A stretch of DNA of 64,000 bases from Escarpia spicata (GCA_963995525.1 OZ023206.1:73562506-73626505), one strand, 5' to 3'. Numbered from the stretch's first letter, positions 11,746 to 23,748 are shown. Notes: generated by a model not told the origin, from the letters alone. Translations and numbers: made by a program.

Positions 11746-12194
11746 TATGACGCTCCTCTCTCACTTTCTTTCTCTGACTCTGCCTCTGACTTTGGCTGTC
11801 TCTGTCTGTCTGTTGTTTCGCTCTTGCCCCTCTCTCTCGCTTCTCTCTTTCTCTTTCTCCCTCTCTCGCCCTCTCTGGCGCTCCTCTTTCACCGGTTTTC
11901 TCTGTCTCGCTATGTCTCAAGGTGTCTGTTACGGTCTCTCATTGCCTCTTCCCCCTTCTCTCTGTCACTTTCACTCTCTGTTTCGTTCTCTGTATGTGTG
12001 TCTGTCTGTATGTGTGTATGTGTGTATGTATGAGTGTCTTGTTTGCTTCTTCACAGTCTACCTTCATCCCTCCCTCCATCCATTCCTCAGTCCGTCCCTC
12101 TACCTCCCTCACGTCCTGTCTCCCTCTATTCCCCATCCTTTCCCTTTTCTCTCACTCTCTGTTTCTCCGAGGAAATAACGTTTATTTGTTACAG
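11746..12194. other. Pyrimidine-rich end of intron 5
   Basis: A strongly T/C-rich strand (ctctct, ccctcc) with a short gtatgtgtgt segment. Low-complexity decay of simple repeats leading into the exon 6 acceptor. Confidence 0.7.
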
Positions 12195-12676
12195 TTTCTG
12201 CTCTGCCTAAAGTCGACCCGCCAGTGAATGATCACGTAGCAGTACGTCTAGTTGATGGCGACAACAAAACATGTATGCGACTGTCCACCGCAAACATGTA
12301 CACGATTTCACCAAGTCTCGAACGTTTCTTTCCATTCCCTAGAGATGCATGTTTCTTTCCTGGACTTGTCATCAAGAGATGCGTGACAGACGGCATCAAG
12401 CACTCGTTCTCTGTCATCATCACCGGCCGACGTCTCGTCTGCTCCAGCTCACTCATCGAGGTGTTGATGACACAAGACATGTCGCAGCTGAAATGTGGAC
12501 AGGGTCTTTATCATGAATGTAAGATGACAGACGCCACCAAGTCAGGAGATGGAGATCTCACGACGTGTGTAGCACAGTGTCGCTGTGACGGGGAAGACTG
12601 CAGTACACTGTCCATCAACATCGAGGAATATAAGGACGAGTGGAACTGGAGCATCTGTGAGATCAGTCTGAAGTAA
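12195..12676 (+). CDS. Exon 6: Cys-rich C-terminal domain and stop
   Basis: Acceptor gttacag ending at 12194 in phase with exon 5 (C|TT = Leu). 159 codons and TAA. It starts LSALPKVDPPVNDHVAVRLVDGDNKTC; the VRLVDGDNKTCMRL opening, a FSVIITG strand, then Cys pairs (HEC, TTC, AQC, RC, EDC) and a closing WNWSICEI resemble a galactose-binding-like (jelly-roll lectin-like) module common in molluscan proteins. There are 11 cysteines, so disulphide bonding outside the cell is likely. Family assignment is by overall layout only. Confidence 0.8.
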
Positions 12677-13100
12677 AGAGGGAAGACAATCAAACGAGCA
12701 CATCCGCGGTTTCATTGTATGAGCATGAATGTTGTCGGAGTGCTAACATGATGGATACACAGTGAGATTGCAGATGTAATTTTTTTGTTAAATGGTCATT
12801 ATTTATATTACCAAAAAATACGTACCTTGTATTATGTAGATTGCTAGGAACGTAACATCATAACAGCTGCTGCTTAAGTAACGTAAATCTAGTTAACTGG
12901 CAGCATGCTAATGGGAAATTAAGGATTTTAGTTAAATAACGTATATTATAGCTCCATACGAGTTTGCAGTGCAAATGGGCGAACATACCCTTTAAGATAA
13001 CATATGCTCACCTCATTTTGAAGCCGCTTGATCCAGTTGCGCCTTTTCATTTTCATTATTATCTAGAACATTTCCTCGGAATGTAATTTCAAAGAATAAA
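12677..13100 (+). promoter_or_regulatory. 3' UTR with candidate polyadenylation signal
   Basis: Sequence after the stop codon is AT-rich and non-repetitive. The first canonical AATAAA is at 13095-13100, followed by an A-rich stretch and TTAATTAA. It is the likely cleavage signal, but transcript data would be needed. Confidence 0.4.
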
Positions 13101-13482
13101 CTTAAAAAAAGGTTAATTAAATGTATAATCTCAACCTAGTACTTATTAACTCAATATATGAACGGTAATTCCGTTATATAACATGGTATATATTTATGTG
13201 TATTTTGCAATAGGAAGATGATCGGACAACATTATAATACAACGTATCTAGTAGGCATGGGCGATTGTGGATCACACCGACTACTGGATGTGTACATCAC
13301 ACAATCATACGCATCCCGCCAATAAATAAAACTACATCCAATCAAGATTGATAATAATAACAGCCGTTACAATATGTTTTTGGATTCGTACTAACGTACA
13401 ATCAAACTTATAATAATTATACGTACAGAACACATACAGTTAGAAAACATTGGACAGTGGGTGAACATGTTATGTATTTTGC
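13101..13482. other. Intergenic, nothing recognised
   Basis: AT-rich unique sequence between the gene end and the satellite. Confidence 0.6.
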
Positions 13483-15283
13483 ACACTTGTATTCATGTAT
13501 CTAGACATACACTCACCTGACTGCTGCTTTTCCATATTCAGTATCATGTTTTATTATTGATGTCAAGAGTTAGAAATACACTTGTATTCATATATCTAGA
13601 CATACACTCACCTGACTGCTGCTTTTCCATATTCAGTGTCATGTTTTATTATTGATGTCAAGAGTTAGAAATACACTTGTATTCACATATCTAGACATAC
13701 ACTTACAGACAGCTGCTTTTCCATATTCAGTATCATGTTTTATTATTGATGTCAAGAGTTAGAAATACACTTGTATTCATATATCTAGACATACACTCAC
13801 AGACTGCTGCTTTTCCATATTCAGTATCATGTTTTATTATTGATGTCAAGAGTTAGAAATACACTTGTATTCATATATCTAGACATACACTCACCTGACT
13901 GCTGCTTTTCCATATTCAGTGTCATGTTTTATTATTTATGTCAAGAGTTATAAATACACTTGTATTCATATATCTAGACATACACTCACCTGACTGCTGC
14001 TTTTCCATATTCAGTGTCATGTTTTATTATTGATGTCAAGAGTTAGAAATACACTTGTATTCATATATCTAGACATACACTTACAAACAGCTGCTTTTCC
14101 ATATTCAGTATCATGTTTTATTATTGATGTCAAGAGTTAGAAATACACTTGTATTCATATATCTAGACATACACTCACCTGACTGCTGCTTTTCCATATT
14201 CAGTGTCATGTTTTATTATTGATGTCAAGAGTTAGAAATACACTTGTATTCATATATCTAGACATACACTCACAGACTGCTGCTTTTCCATATTCAGTAT
14301 CATGTTTTATTATTGATGTCAAGAGTTAGAAATACACTTGTAGTCATATATCTAGACATACACTCACCTGACTGCTGCTTTTCCATATTCAGTATCATGT
14401 TTTATTATTGATGTCAAGAGTTAGAAATACACTTGTATTCATATATCTAGACATACACTCACCTGACTGCTGCTTTTCCATATTCAGTGTCATGTTTTAT
14501 TATTGATGTCAAGAGTTAGAAATACACTTGTATTCACATATCTAGACATACACTTACAGACAGCTGCTTTTCCATATTCAGTATCATGTTTTATTATTGA
14601 TGTCAAGAGTTAGAAATACACTTGTATTCATATATCTAGACATACACTCACAGACTGCTGCTTTTCCATATTCAGTATCATGTTTTATTATTGATGTCAA
14701 GAGTTAGAAATACACTTGTATTCATATATCTAGACATACACTTACAAACAGCTGCTTTTCCATATTCAGTATCATGTTTTATTATTGATGTCAAGAGTTA
14801 GAAATACACTTGTATTCATATATCTAGACATACACTCACCTGACTGCTGCTTTTCCATATTCAGTGTCATGTTTTATTATTGATGTAAAGAGTTAGAAAT
14901 ACACTTGTATTCATATATCTAGACATACACTCACAGACTGCTGCTTTTCCATATTCAGTATCATGTTTTATTATTGATGTCAAGAGTTAGAAATACACTT
15001 GTAGTCATATATCTAGACATACACTCACCTGACTGCTGCTTTTCCATATTCAGTATCATGTTTTATTATTGATGTCAAGAGTTAGAAATACACTTGTATT
15101 CATATATCTAGACATACACTCACCTGACTACTGCTTTTCCATATTCAGTATCATGTTTTATTATTGATGTCAAGAGTTAGAAATACACTTGTATTCATAT
15201 ATCTAGACATACACTCACCTGACTGCTGCTTTTCCATATTCAGTGTCATGTTTTATTATTGATGTCACGAGTTAGAAATACAC
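13483..15283. repeat. ~95-bp tandem satellite, ~19 units
   Basis: Unit starts acacttgtattcatatatct, followed by agacatacactcacctgact, gctgcttttccatattcagt, gtcatgttttattattgatg and tcaagagttagaaat. Units are 93-95 bases; variants (cacctgact / cacagact / ttacagacagct / ttacaaacagct; cagtatc / cagtgtc; tattcat / tagtcat) form a repeating series. The array starts 400 bases after the candidate polyA signal of the YWTD gene. Confidence 0.95.
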
Positions 15284-16080
15284 AAGTGAAAAGGGTATAA
15301 GTACTTGAGGTCAAGTGGACTAATCGAATGTGCTAAATGCAAGATATATTACAAAGAACGGTATATAGTATTCGCTGCAACATTTAGATTTAGTATTATG
15401 TGTTCGAAAGCCACGCTCGTTACGTTTGGAGTCTACGTCATACGATATATATGTTTATGAGTAATGTCTTCTGGGTAAATTCGCGTAAATACGTAACTAA
15501 GATGAACATTTTTTGTCAACCAAGAAACGTGCATGCCGGCGTATGTTTTCTGCATATAGAATATAATTATGCATCACATTTTGTGTGTCAATGTGGGTTT
15601 GGTTTGAAATTTAGATGTGTAACACATTTGGTGTGGTAAATTATGTTGTTATTTATGCGTGGTAACATTATTCGCATGTGAGCAACTGCACGATCAACTG
15701 TAGTAGGTCTATATAATTGTAGGTGTGTTTAATGAACTTGCATTTGTTTAATCAATGATTGGTTCCATTGCGTGTGGCGGAAACAAGTTGGGAAGCTTAC
15801 CATGTAAATAATGGTTTAAAACTGCTGAGTCTCCAGTCAACATGACTGTGTGGAAGCTTAGCAATCAACAAACTAGTGGGTGACTATGCATGCAAAGCGT
15901 ATAGTCAGAAATACATGTGTGATACAATGCAGCAGAGGTGTGTTGTCCGTGAAAAAGGTCTTGTGAAATTTGTTGTTGTAGCAGGTAGGAAGGCGAGAGA
16001 AATGTCTTACTAGGATGACCGGTCACCCACCACTCAGGTGTCTCCATAGTCCTAAAGTTGCACAGCAGCGTATCCTATGC
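15284..16080. other. Intergenic, nothing recognised
   Basis: The frame at 15400-15639 has no motif and I regard it as chance. No repeat seen. Confidence 0.55.
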
Positions 16081-16660
16081 AATTGCAGTAGTTGCCGTTA
16101 CTGTATATACCGTTAGCATATCTGTATATCCTGTTAACGCTACTGTATGATTGCTAACATTGCTGTTTCCCGAGTTAACATGACTGCATGCCTGCAAACA
16201 TTGTTACATTTCGTGCCATCATTGTTATATGCTAGATAGCATTGCTGTAAATCAAGTTGGCATTTTTGAATGCTTGCTAACAGTGCTGTGTATCACTGTT
16301 GTACTACTGTTACCATTGTTGTATCTACTGTTACCATTGTTGTATCTACTGTTACCATTGTTGTATCTACTGTTACCATTGTTGTATCTACTGTTAACTT
16401 GTTGCGTTTAATGGTAATGTTTGTATGCTTGTTAGCAAAGAAGTACCTCATGTTAACATTGTTGTGTCTCCTGTTAACGTAAACGTGTCTCCTGTTAGTA
16501 ATATAATTGTATGTCCTGTTAACAATGCTGTATCACCATTTATTATTTCTGCATCTCCTGCGAACGTTTCAGTATCTTGTGTGACACTGATTTCCTACTA
16601 ACATCGCTGCAGGTCCTGCTAGCGTATTAGTATATCATGTTAGCTACCTGATATGGAATA
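16080..16660. repeat. Degenerate ~21-bp repeat (ctgttaacattgctgtatc)
   Basis: A drifting repeat of the form ctgttaacattgctgtatct extends over ~580 bases; at 16310-16395 four near-identical ctgttaccattgttgtatct units remain. The gradient from perfect to barely recognisable units suggests an old array with a recent local expansion. Confidence 0.7.
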
Positions 16661-17092
16661 TATTCGATATCATATGAATGCGTAACATATTTAACGTTGT
16701 GTCTTAGGCAGCAATGACTAAAAGGGAATACATGTGATCTGCAACATTTTAGTAGAACACAATTTGAAAGAATTTGTTTGCCTTTTGTGTGAAATAAATA
16801 CGAACACTATTTGAATAGTTCTTTTTCGTATGTTGATGTAGCAAGACAAAGACGGTTCTGATTTATAAATCTGTATGCTACGAAAAGTGTTCAGACAATT
16901 GTGACGACAACACATTGTACACCCATTTAAACACATGTGTTCATCGGCTATCCCTGCTGCCCGGTTAGCTAATATATAATTATATTGTCTCCATGACTAC
17001 ATCAAGTTGCAGTTAATACTCGCCAGAGAGATAAATAATTAATAGCACCCATTAGACCAACGTACAAACAGTACAATCTGACAAGTAATGCA
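16661..17092. other. Intergenic, nothing recognised
   Basis: No motif-bearing frame or repeat seen. Confidence 0.5.
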
Positions 17093-17440
17093 TCAAATCC
17101 AGAGACGTGAGAGCCCGGCTAGTGTAGTGGTTAGAACACCCGCCTGGCATGCCAGCGCTGTGAGTTCGAAACCTAGACCGGGCAGGCATGATATTATTTT
17201 GGTTGAAAAATCTGGCTATCAAAATTTTGGACTGTGTATGTGTGACTCTGATATCACATTAATGTCGGTCCCGTCTCAATTTGGGACGTAAAAAACACTG
17301 AGAACGACAAGCACCCTGGCAGTGACAACCCCTAGTGCCGTGTACATTTCACGGTTGCATTTGTACACTTGTGAGCTACCCGTGTAACATCCGGTCTTAG
17401 TGGAACCGTGATGACGTATGCTCTTTATCGACTCCTTCTT
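17093..17440 (+). mobile_element. tRNA-derived SINE
   Basis: The head reads gcccggctagtgtagtggtt, agaacacccgcctggcatgc, then gagttcgaaacctagaccggg. It has a tRNA-like acceptor stem (GCCCGG...CCGGGC), an A-box-like TAGTGTAGTGG and a B box GTTCGAAACCT. The anticodon arm no longer folds properly, so this is not a functional tRNA. A ~280-base body follows, with no poly-A or clear tail before CR1 sequence starts at ~17,457. Source tRNA is uncertain (anticodon loop CTGGCAT would suggest Ala). Confidence 0.65.
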
Positions 17441-17456
17441 GTTGATTATTCTTACG

Positions 17457-18330
17457 GATGATACAACAGTGTTTAGAAGGATTCAACGTGATGGAGATAG
17501 ACAACATTTACAAGATTATCTTGACAGGTTGATCAAATGGTCTGAAAAGTGGCAAATGCTGTTCAATTTTGGGAAATGTAAATGCCTCCACACAGGACAT
17601 GGGAACGGTACTGTACTAAGTACTACTGTAAAAGAAAAGGACTTAGGGTTAACCATTAGTGCTGATATGAAGGTTCCAGAGCAGTGCGGAACTGCAGCTT
17701 CAAAGAGAAATCGAATCCTTGGATTAATTAGCGAAATATAGGGCATAAAGAAAAAGAACTAATAATACCGCTGTACAAAACAATAGTGAGGCCTCATTTA
17801 GAATAGTGTATACAAGCGTGGAGGCCATATCGCAAGAAGGACATAGATATGCTAGAGAGAGTACAGAGGAGAGCGACTAAAATGGTATCAAAACTGAGGG
17901 ATCTTAGTTATGAAATTCGCCTAAAAGAATGTGGTTTAACAACACTAGAGACCAGGAGATTGAGAGGAGATCAGATAGACGTTTTTAAAATAATGAATGG
18001 TTATGAAAATATTGTATACATTTTTTTCTCAGTTAAGAAAGATAGAAGGAACAGAGGACATGAAGTTACATTAGCAAAGGAGCGGTGTAGATTAGATATA
18101 AGAAAGTCTCATTTTCACAAAGGATTGTAAATGAATGGAACATATTATCTGCTGATTGTGTGGGTGCTAGTAGCGTGACTATGTTTAAAAATAAAATCGA
18201 CACATACCTCAAAAGGGCGGATACACATAGATAAAGGGGTTGGACTCTCGATAAACCAAAGGGCTTCCTTGTCCACCTGCCACATATAATTAATTCTCTG
18301 GGTGGCAATCTTGTTAAATCTTGTTAAATT
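17457..18330 (+). mobile_element. CR1-clade LINE copy B, 5'-truncated
   Basis: Starts inside the RT domain just at the catalytic box (DDTTVFRRI), then DRLIKWSEKWQMLF, KDLGLTISADMK, MLERVQRRATKM, LKECGLTTLETRRL and the C-terminal DIRKSHFHKG. A TAG/stop interrupts EYCIQAW and there are frameshifts near 17,740. It ends with the family's hairpin (18279-18306) and ttgttaaatcttgttaaatt. Typical 5'-truncated retroposed copy; no function. Confidence 0.9.
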
Positions 18331-19016
18331 AAACAGAGTATTTATACACATACACTTGTCGTTCTTGTATCGTCATGATGTGCTTAAGTGGGGCACTGTC
18401 TGATGAAAGGTTTACAAGATGCATGTTTTCTACTTAAGTGGGACATGGTTTGCTGCCGAAGTTGCGACATTTTGTTCAAAGATAGTAGCATACTGTCTAA
18501 CAGTAACTGTGTATGATATGTAGTCAATTTGTGTATAGTTAAGGTTTACAAGATTTTTTAATTGACACTTTGTCTTGGGTGTCTGAATAAGATTTCATCA
18601 ACGCACACAGTTTTATTGCTTAATTAAGAAACATTTCAAACTACATAACATGCAAACATTACACACCACTATTACCAAAATAAAATACACGACAGTGATT
18701 GTTCACGTTGCGGTGTATCTCTGTAGGATTTCTATAATATTTTTGACATTTAGGTAAGATAGTAAATTAGTAGGAGTAACGATACAGATGTCAACAAATG
18801 TTTGGTGAATTTAATATTTAGGTATTGACATGCACACAGGCTGTTTCTACATTGTCTTATATATGTTCATTGTCATTTTCGAAATGTTTTCGTAGCATCA
18901 CAACATTTTATATTTTCTTTTTTATTGGCCTGATGGGAAGAAGCATTTCACACGGAAGATAGCTGGAAACGGTCGCTGAGAATGATCGACAAGTACCACT
19001 TGTGTCGGTATCTACT
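18331..19016. other. Intergenic, nothing recognised
   Basis: Unique sequence, no motif-bearing frame. Confidence 0.5.
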
Positions 19017-19370
19017 ATGACACATTTGCCTATGACCCCTGCGAAAAGTTCGACATTCCTGTCTCCATCTAAGATGACCATGGAGCATACACAGAAAATA
19101 GCCCTGGTCGATCCCCGTATTTTGAACAACACCTAACAGGGAAGTCCTACTCCTGCTAACGCTATCGAAAGTGTCTTGCGACGACTCGACGACGAAATGC
19201 GAGACACATTAGAACGAAGCGATATAGACGAGAGGGAAAAGGTTGTCTTGTATAACCAGGTGTTGAGCCGGTACAACAATATTTTACGACAGGCGAATGC
19301 AGGAATCCCTGCACCTGGCCATCGACAAATTTCCCAGCGAAGAGGAAAATTAAATAGAATCGCCTATTGA
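19017..19370 (+). pseudogene. Short helical protein fragment with one in-frame stop
   Basis: From ATG at 19017 one frame runs to TGA-side stop at 19368-19370 with a single internal TAA (19134-19136). Visible segments: EHTQKIALVDPRILNN before the stop and LRRLDDEMRDTLERSDID, EREKVVLYNQVLSRYNNIL after it. The layout (a LVDPRxL strand-like start, then LDxEMxxxLxxxDxxxxEKxxLYxxVLxRY) recalls short proteins I associate with Polinton/Maverick-type elements and similar invertebrate orphan proteins; I am not certain. No capsid, polymerase or integrase genes lie nearby, so at most this is a stray fragment. Confidence 0.4.
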
Positions 19371-19734
19371 AAATGAAATCATCGAAAATGTAGTTATACA
19401 GTTTTTCAATGTATTGTGCATTATGTAACTGAATGAAAAATTTACACGAAAACAACGTCACACAAATGTCTGCACACGGTACTAGATTACATTAAAACCA
19501 ATTTCCCGCCATCTTCACCGAATTCCCGCCTTTTTCACCGCCTCTTGTCGACGCGTCCAAGGTTTCCCGCCATCTTCACCAATGTCCCGCCTTATTCCTC
19601 GAGTTTCCAGCCGCATTGCGTCGCTGCGCACATACTTCGATAGAACAACACACCTGATTTAGAGTCTTCCGTGTGGCGTAGCCACTGTTATAATTCGCGA
19701 CTACATTAACGCACGCAGGATGCAATAAACGCAA

Positions 19735-20100
<366 letters not shown>

Positions 20101-20297
20101 TGTGTTTAAGTATACAGGTTGAGAACATCGTAGGACATGTGGAAGAAGATGGTCAAACACACCTAAGAAACATCTAACATACTTATTGTCATGTTTGTAT
20201 ATACACGATCTGTAAAACAGTCATGTGTCATGTATTGTTGTCAATACTACAATGATATGTCATGCTTGTGTTGTCTCTCTCTGTCTCTCTGTCTGCT
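20101..20297. other. Spacer between CT tract and LINE
   Basis: Unique sequence, ending in a gtctctctctgtctctctgt microsatellite (20,270-20,297) that resumes after the LINE at 22,578. Confidence 0.7.
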
Positions 20298-20945
20298 TCT
20301 TCTTAGCGGTTGACAGCTCTTTGTTAATCCAGACACAATCTTGTGTATCTCCTCTTCCGATGTTGGCACGAGCAAAACAAGAGGTTCATTGAAACATGCC
20401 TTCTCTCTCACTGGTGAGTTTGAGCGGTACCTCGTTTCTAACTCTGCCCGAATCTGTTGCACTTTGTTAGTGAAGTGTTGCGCGAACTTACTGCAACCAT
20501 CATCAGTGGATTCAAAGTCCGGATAAATGTTCTTCTGTTCAGCCCCGAGGGACCTCACGAGCCGGAACATCGATTTGTTGTCAGCTCTCTGCAGAGTGTC
20601 TTGATAGTAGTTACTCTTAGCCTTAGCTATGCAAACTGTCGAAGCATTGCGGGCTTCGACATAGAGCTGCTGGTGAATTTCGTGTTTGGTCGTCCTCCAA
20701 CGATGTTCACACTGGCGTCTCTTCTCTCTAGCCTCCTTCACCTTTCTGTTGTACCATGAACATGGCTTAGTCCCTCTCCTCACTCTGTTCTTGGCTGGAG
20801 CGTGTTTGTCGAAGACCATACGCAAGACTGTATCGTAGATGTTAACCATGTCTGGCGTGCTTTCTAGGTGTCTATGTAGAATTTGTTCGCACTGGTAGGC
20901 GATATCGTCCCGAATAACAACATACCTATCAACAGTCTGTCTCAT
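20298..20945 (-). pseudogene. L2-like LINE, inverted 5' segment (endonuclease-RT linker)
   Basis: Minus-strand frame containing RQTVDRYVVIRDDIAYQC, VFDKHAPAKNR, WYNRKVKEAREKRRQCEHRW, AKSNYYQD, FAQHFTNKVQQIRAEL and EEEIHKIVSGLTKSC. This is the characteristic linker between endonuclease and RT in L2/CR1-type LINEs (HAP..R......PW[YF]...I...KR.RR..E..W). It stops at KSC, just before RT block 1. Immediately to the right the same element continues on the plus strand, so this is a 5' inversion. Confidence 0.9.
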
Positions 20946-22577
20946 CTGTCCAAGGTAATTGAAAAGATAGTAGCACAGCGATTGTCTGATCATCTTGACT
21001 CACAAGATATGAATGAACCGTTTCAGTCGGCATACAAAAAGCTTCACTCTACATAAACCGCATTGTTGAAAGTCTGCAGTGATGTCCGGGTGGCCTTGGA
21101 TCGCAAAGAAGGCACTCTGCTCGTGCTTCTTGACCTGAGTTCAGCTTTTGACACGATTGACCACACTATTCTACGCAATCGGCTCAGCAAGCGGTATGGT
21201 ATTCAAGGTTACGCCCTCCAGTGGATGGAATCATATCTGCAAGACCGCAAGCAACGTGTTGTAATTGGCCAGTGTGCATCCGAACATCACATTCTTATAA
21301 CAGGAGTGCCGCAGGGATCCGTCCTTGGGCCTGTACCGTTCTCTCTGTATGTTCAACCAGTGGGCTATGTCATCAGAAGGCACGGTGTAACGTTTCATCA
21401 CTATGCTGATGATCTGCAGCTGATGCGTGCGTTTGCGCTTAATCCTACGGCATTACTCGAGGCCCTGCAGCGTCTTGAAGCCTGCGTCATGGAGATTCGG
21501 GAGTGGCTGACCTATAATTACCCCAAACTGAACGACCAGAAAACCGAGTTCCTTCCGATTGTTCCAGTGTCTGCAAAGAAGTTAGTAAACGATCTCAGCA
21601 TCAATGTTGGTGGTTCTCTCATCCAAGCTGTGCATTAGATTAAAGACCTTGGTGCCGTCTTAGACTGTCACATGGACATATCTGCCAACACATCAGCGAT
21701 TATCCGGTCCTGCCATTTCCACCTACATCACATCAGCCAAATCAACACATTCCTGCCAAGACAGACGAGGGAGAGAGTAGTCAACGCATTAGTGACATCA
21801 AGGCTCGACTGCTGCAACTCCCTTCTGTACGGCACAGTGGACACGAACTTTGTACGGTTACAGCGTGTCCAAAACTCTGCAGCCAGAATGATCGTGCGAG
21901 TGCCAAAATACGCAAACATCACGCCAGTGCTCCAAGACCTACATTGGCTGCCGGTACGAAAACGCGTTTGTTTCAAGGTCCTGGTATTCATGCTCAGAGC
22001 TGTCAACAATTGTGGGCCCGTGTACCTGAGCGAGCTTGTCTGCCTCTACGTGCCCACCAGGTCCCTTCGGTCAGCGGGAAATCGTCAACTTGCGAGACCG
22101 CGAACAAGATGCAAAGTCGGAGACGCGAGTTTTATGGCAGCAGCTCCGGACCTTTGGAACGATTTACCCACATCAATGCGTGAACTAAACAGTGAAGCAG
22201 CTTTTAAAAGCGCATTAAAAACATTATATTTTAATCGATATTTTAAGTACAGTAGCCGCAGCAATCCCGGATCTGGAGTGATCTACTTGTTTTCAATGCA
22301 TGCAATGAACACTGAGACTTTTAAAATCACTTTTAAACACTCTCTTTTAATCAGTATTTAAACTGCTATTGTGACTTTTAGACTTGGCATTAAGCTTTTA
22401 TTAATTATATTTTGTTTATATGACACGATAATACTAATATTTAAAGATAATTTTGTTAAATATAATTTTTTTTACTTAATTAATTCCTTTTTTATTTATT
22501 ACTATTTTACAAGTAAAGCGCCTTGAATAGTTTCTTACTAGAGTTGGCGCTAAATAAGTATATTTATTTATTTATTT
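20946..22577 (+). mobile_element. L2-like LINE, 3' segment (reverse transcriptase and 3' tail)
   Basis: Plus-strand frame from LSKVIEKIVAQRLSDHLD (RT block 2 end), NEPFQSAYKKLHST, one stop at 21,053, LLDLSSAFDTIDH, GVPQGSVLGP, HHYADDLQLM (intact YADD), a stop at 21,636, then SRLDCCNSLLYG, LQRVQNSAARMI, LHWLPVRKR and DLWNDLPTSMRE. The order and wording match the L2 clade. The 3' UTR ends ...aagcgccttgaatag, ttggcgctaaataagtatat then (TTTA)n: a GCGCC...GGCGC hairpin plus ATTT tail. About 60 residues of RT (blocks 0-2) are missing between the two segments. Confidence 0.9.
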
Positions 22578-22780
22578 GTCTCTCTGTCTCTCTGTATCAC
22601 TGTCTCTCTGTCTCTCTGTCTCTCTGTCTCTCTGTCTCTCTGTCTCTCTGTCTCTCTGTCTCTCTGTCTCTCTGTCTCTCTGTCTCTCTGTCTCTCTGTC
22701 TCTATCCGTCTGTCTGTCTGTCTGTCTGCCTGTCTGCCTGTCTGTCTGCCTGTCTGTCTGTCTCTCTCTCTCTCTCTCTT
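22578..22780. repeat. (GTCTCTCT)n / (GTCT)n microsatellite
   Basis: About 14 copies of gtctctct followed by gtct/gcct repeats, directly abutting the LINE tail. Matches the short tract before the LINE. Confidence 0.95.
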
Positions 22781-23311
22781 TCTCTATTCTTTGCTTGTTG
22801 ATACCCGTCACTCCTGCAATTCTGTTACCCCAGTTCCCAGATAACATTTTCATCTTGGACAATGTTTGGCAAAGAATCAGGCTGGTATAACGTGGAATGC
22901 CAATCTAGAGCAAATGTATACCTGCCAATTTTTTTGGGTATTCTGGGAAATTAATTAGTTGTTCGGCAGGCTTCCCTTGTCGCGCTGTCTCGTCGCACTG
23001 TCTCTCGGATCATGGCATCGGAAGACGAGTGAGGATGTTGTTGCAGATTTCCCCCTGGAAAAGCGGTTCAGCACCTCTCAGCACGCCTCCCGTGGTGTCG
23101 CGCTGTCTGGGTTGATGACATCGGAAGACGAAGGGAACAGTTGGTAATTATACCCATATCGGCGGATCCAGGGGGCATAGGGACTCGTTCCCACAAGACC
23201 CTTGGTATTTGGCTGGGACTAGATAGAGGTGCCTCCTAGACCTTTTGAATGTCGGCGCGGCGGCGAAAATTGTTAAACATCACCCCCCGTCCCGTCTTGC
23301 GAAGAAATGAG
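22781..23311. other. Intergenic, nothing recognised
   Basis: Contains a loose repeat of ...tcgcgctgtct.../...atcggaagacga... (22,975-23,125, twice) but no gene. Confidence 0.5.
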
Positions 23312-23589
23312 CCAAATTGAGACAGCGGAGAGAAGCTGAAGTTAAGGCGGCGCTGAGGTGAAATATTTCCAACAACACCCCCCCCCCTCCACTCCCGCTT
23401 TCTGATGTAAGGATATTACGAACGACAGTGGAGGCTTGCTCAAGTTGCGGCTCAGCTCAACCAATATGAATGTCGTTCGGACACCAGTGGGCTTTGTGTC
23501 TTCCCCCAGACTACCTTCTCTGGAGCCGCCTCTGATACAACTGTTGACTGTACGTCGGCATTAGTTGCAAGGCAGCAGCTTGGGGTACT

Positions 23590-23748
23590 ATCACCAGATC
23601 GATGTTATTCATAATTCGGCAACCATTGCATGACAGTAGCCTGTCATGCCAACATTGGTCCAATGTTGGTTGTTCGTCGGCAACCATTGTTTGGCAGTAG
23701 TTTGAGTTGCCATCATTGAACCAATGTTGGTTGTACGTCGCAGTGGCC
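23590..23748. repeat. 60-bp minisatellite, left-arm version (2-3 units)
   Basis: Units read ccaatgttggttgtacgtcg, gcaaccattgtttggcagta and gtttgagttgccatcattga. The right arm carries 11 units of the reverse complement at 44,937-45,600. Confidence 0.8.

Noticed and set aside
13483..15283. CRISPR-like array
   Set aside because: Units are contiguous tandem copies without unique spacers, in a eukaryotic context.
17093..17165. Functional tRNA gene
   Set aside because: Acceptor stem and B box look tRNA-like, but the anticodon arm does not pair and a SINE body follows.
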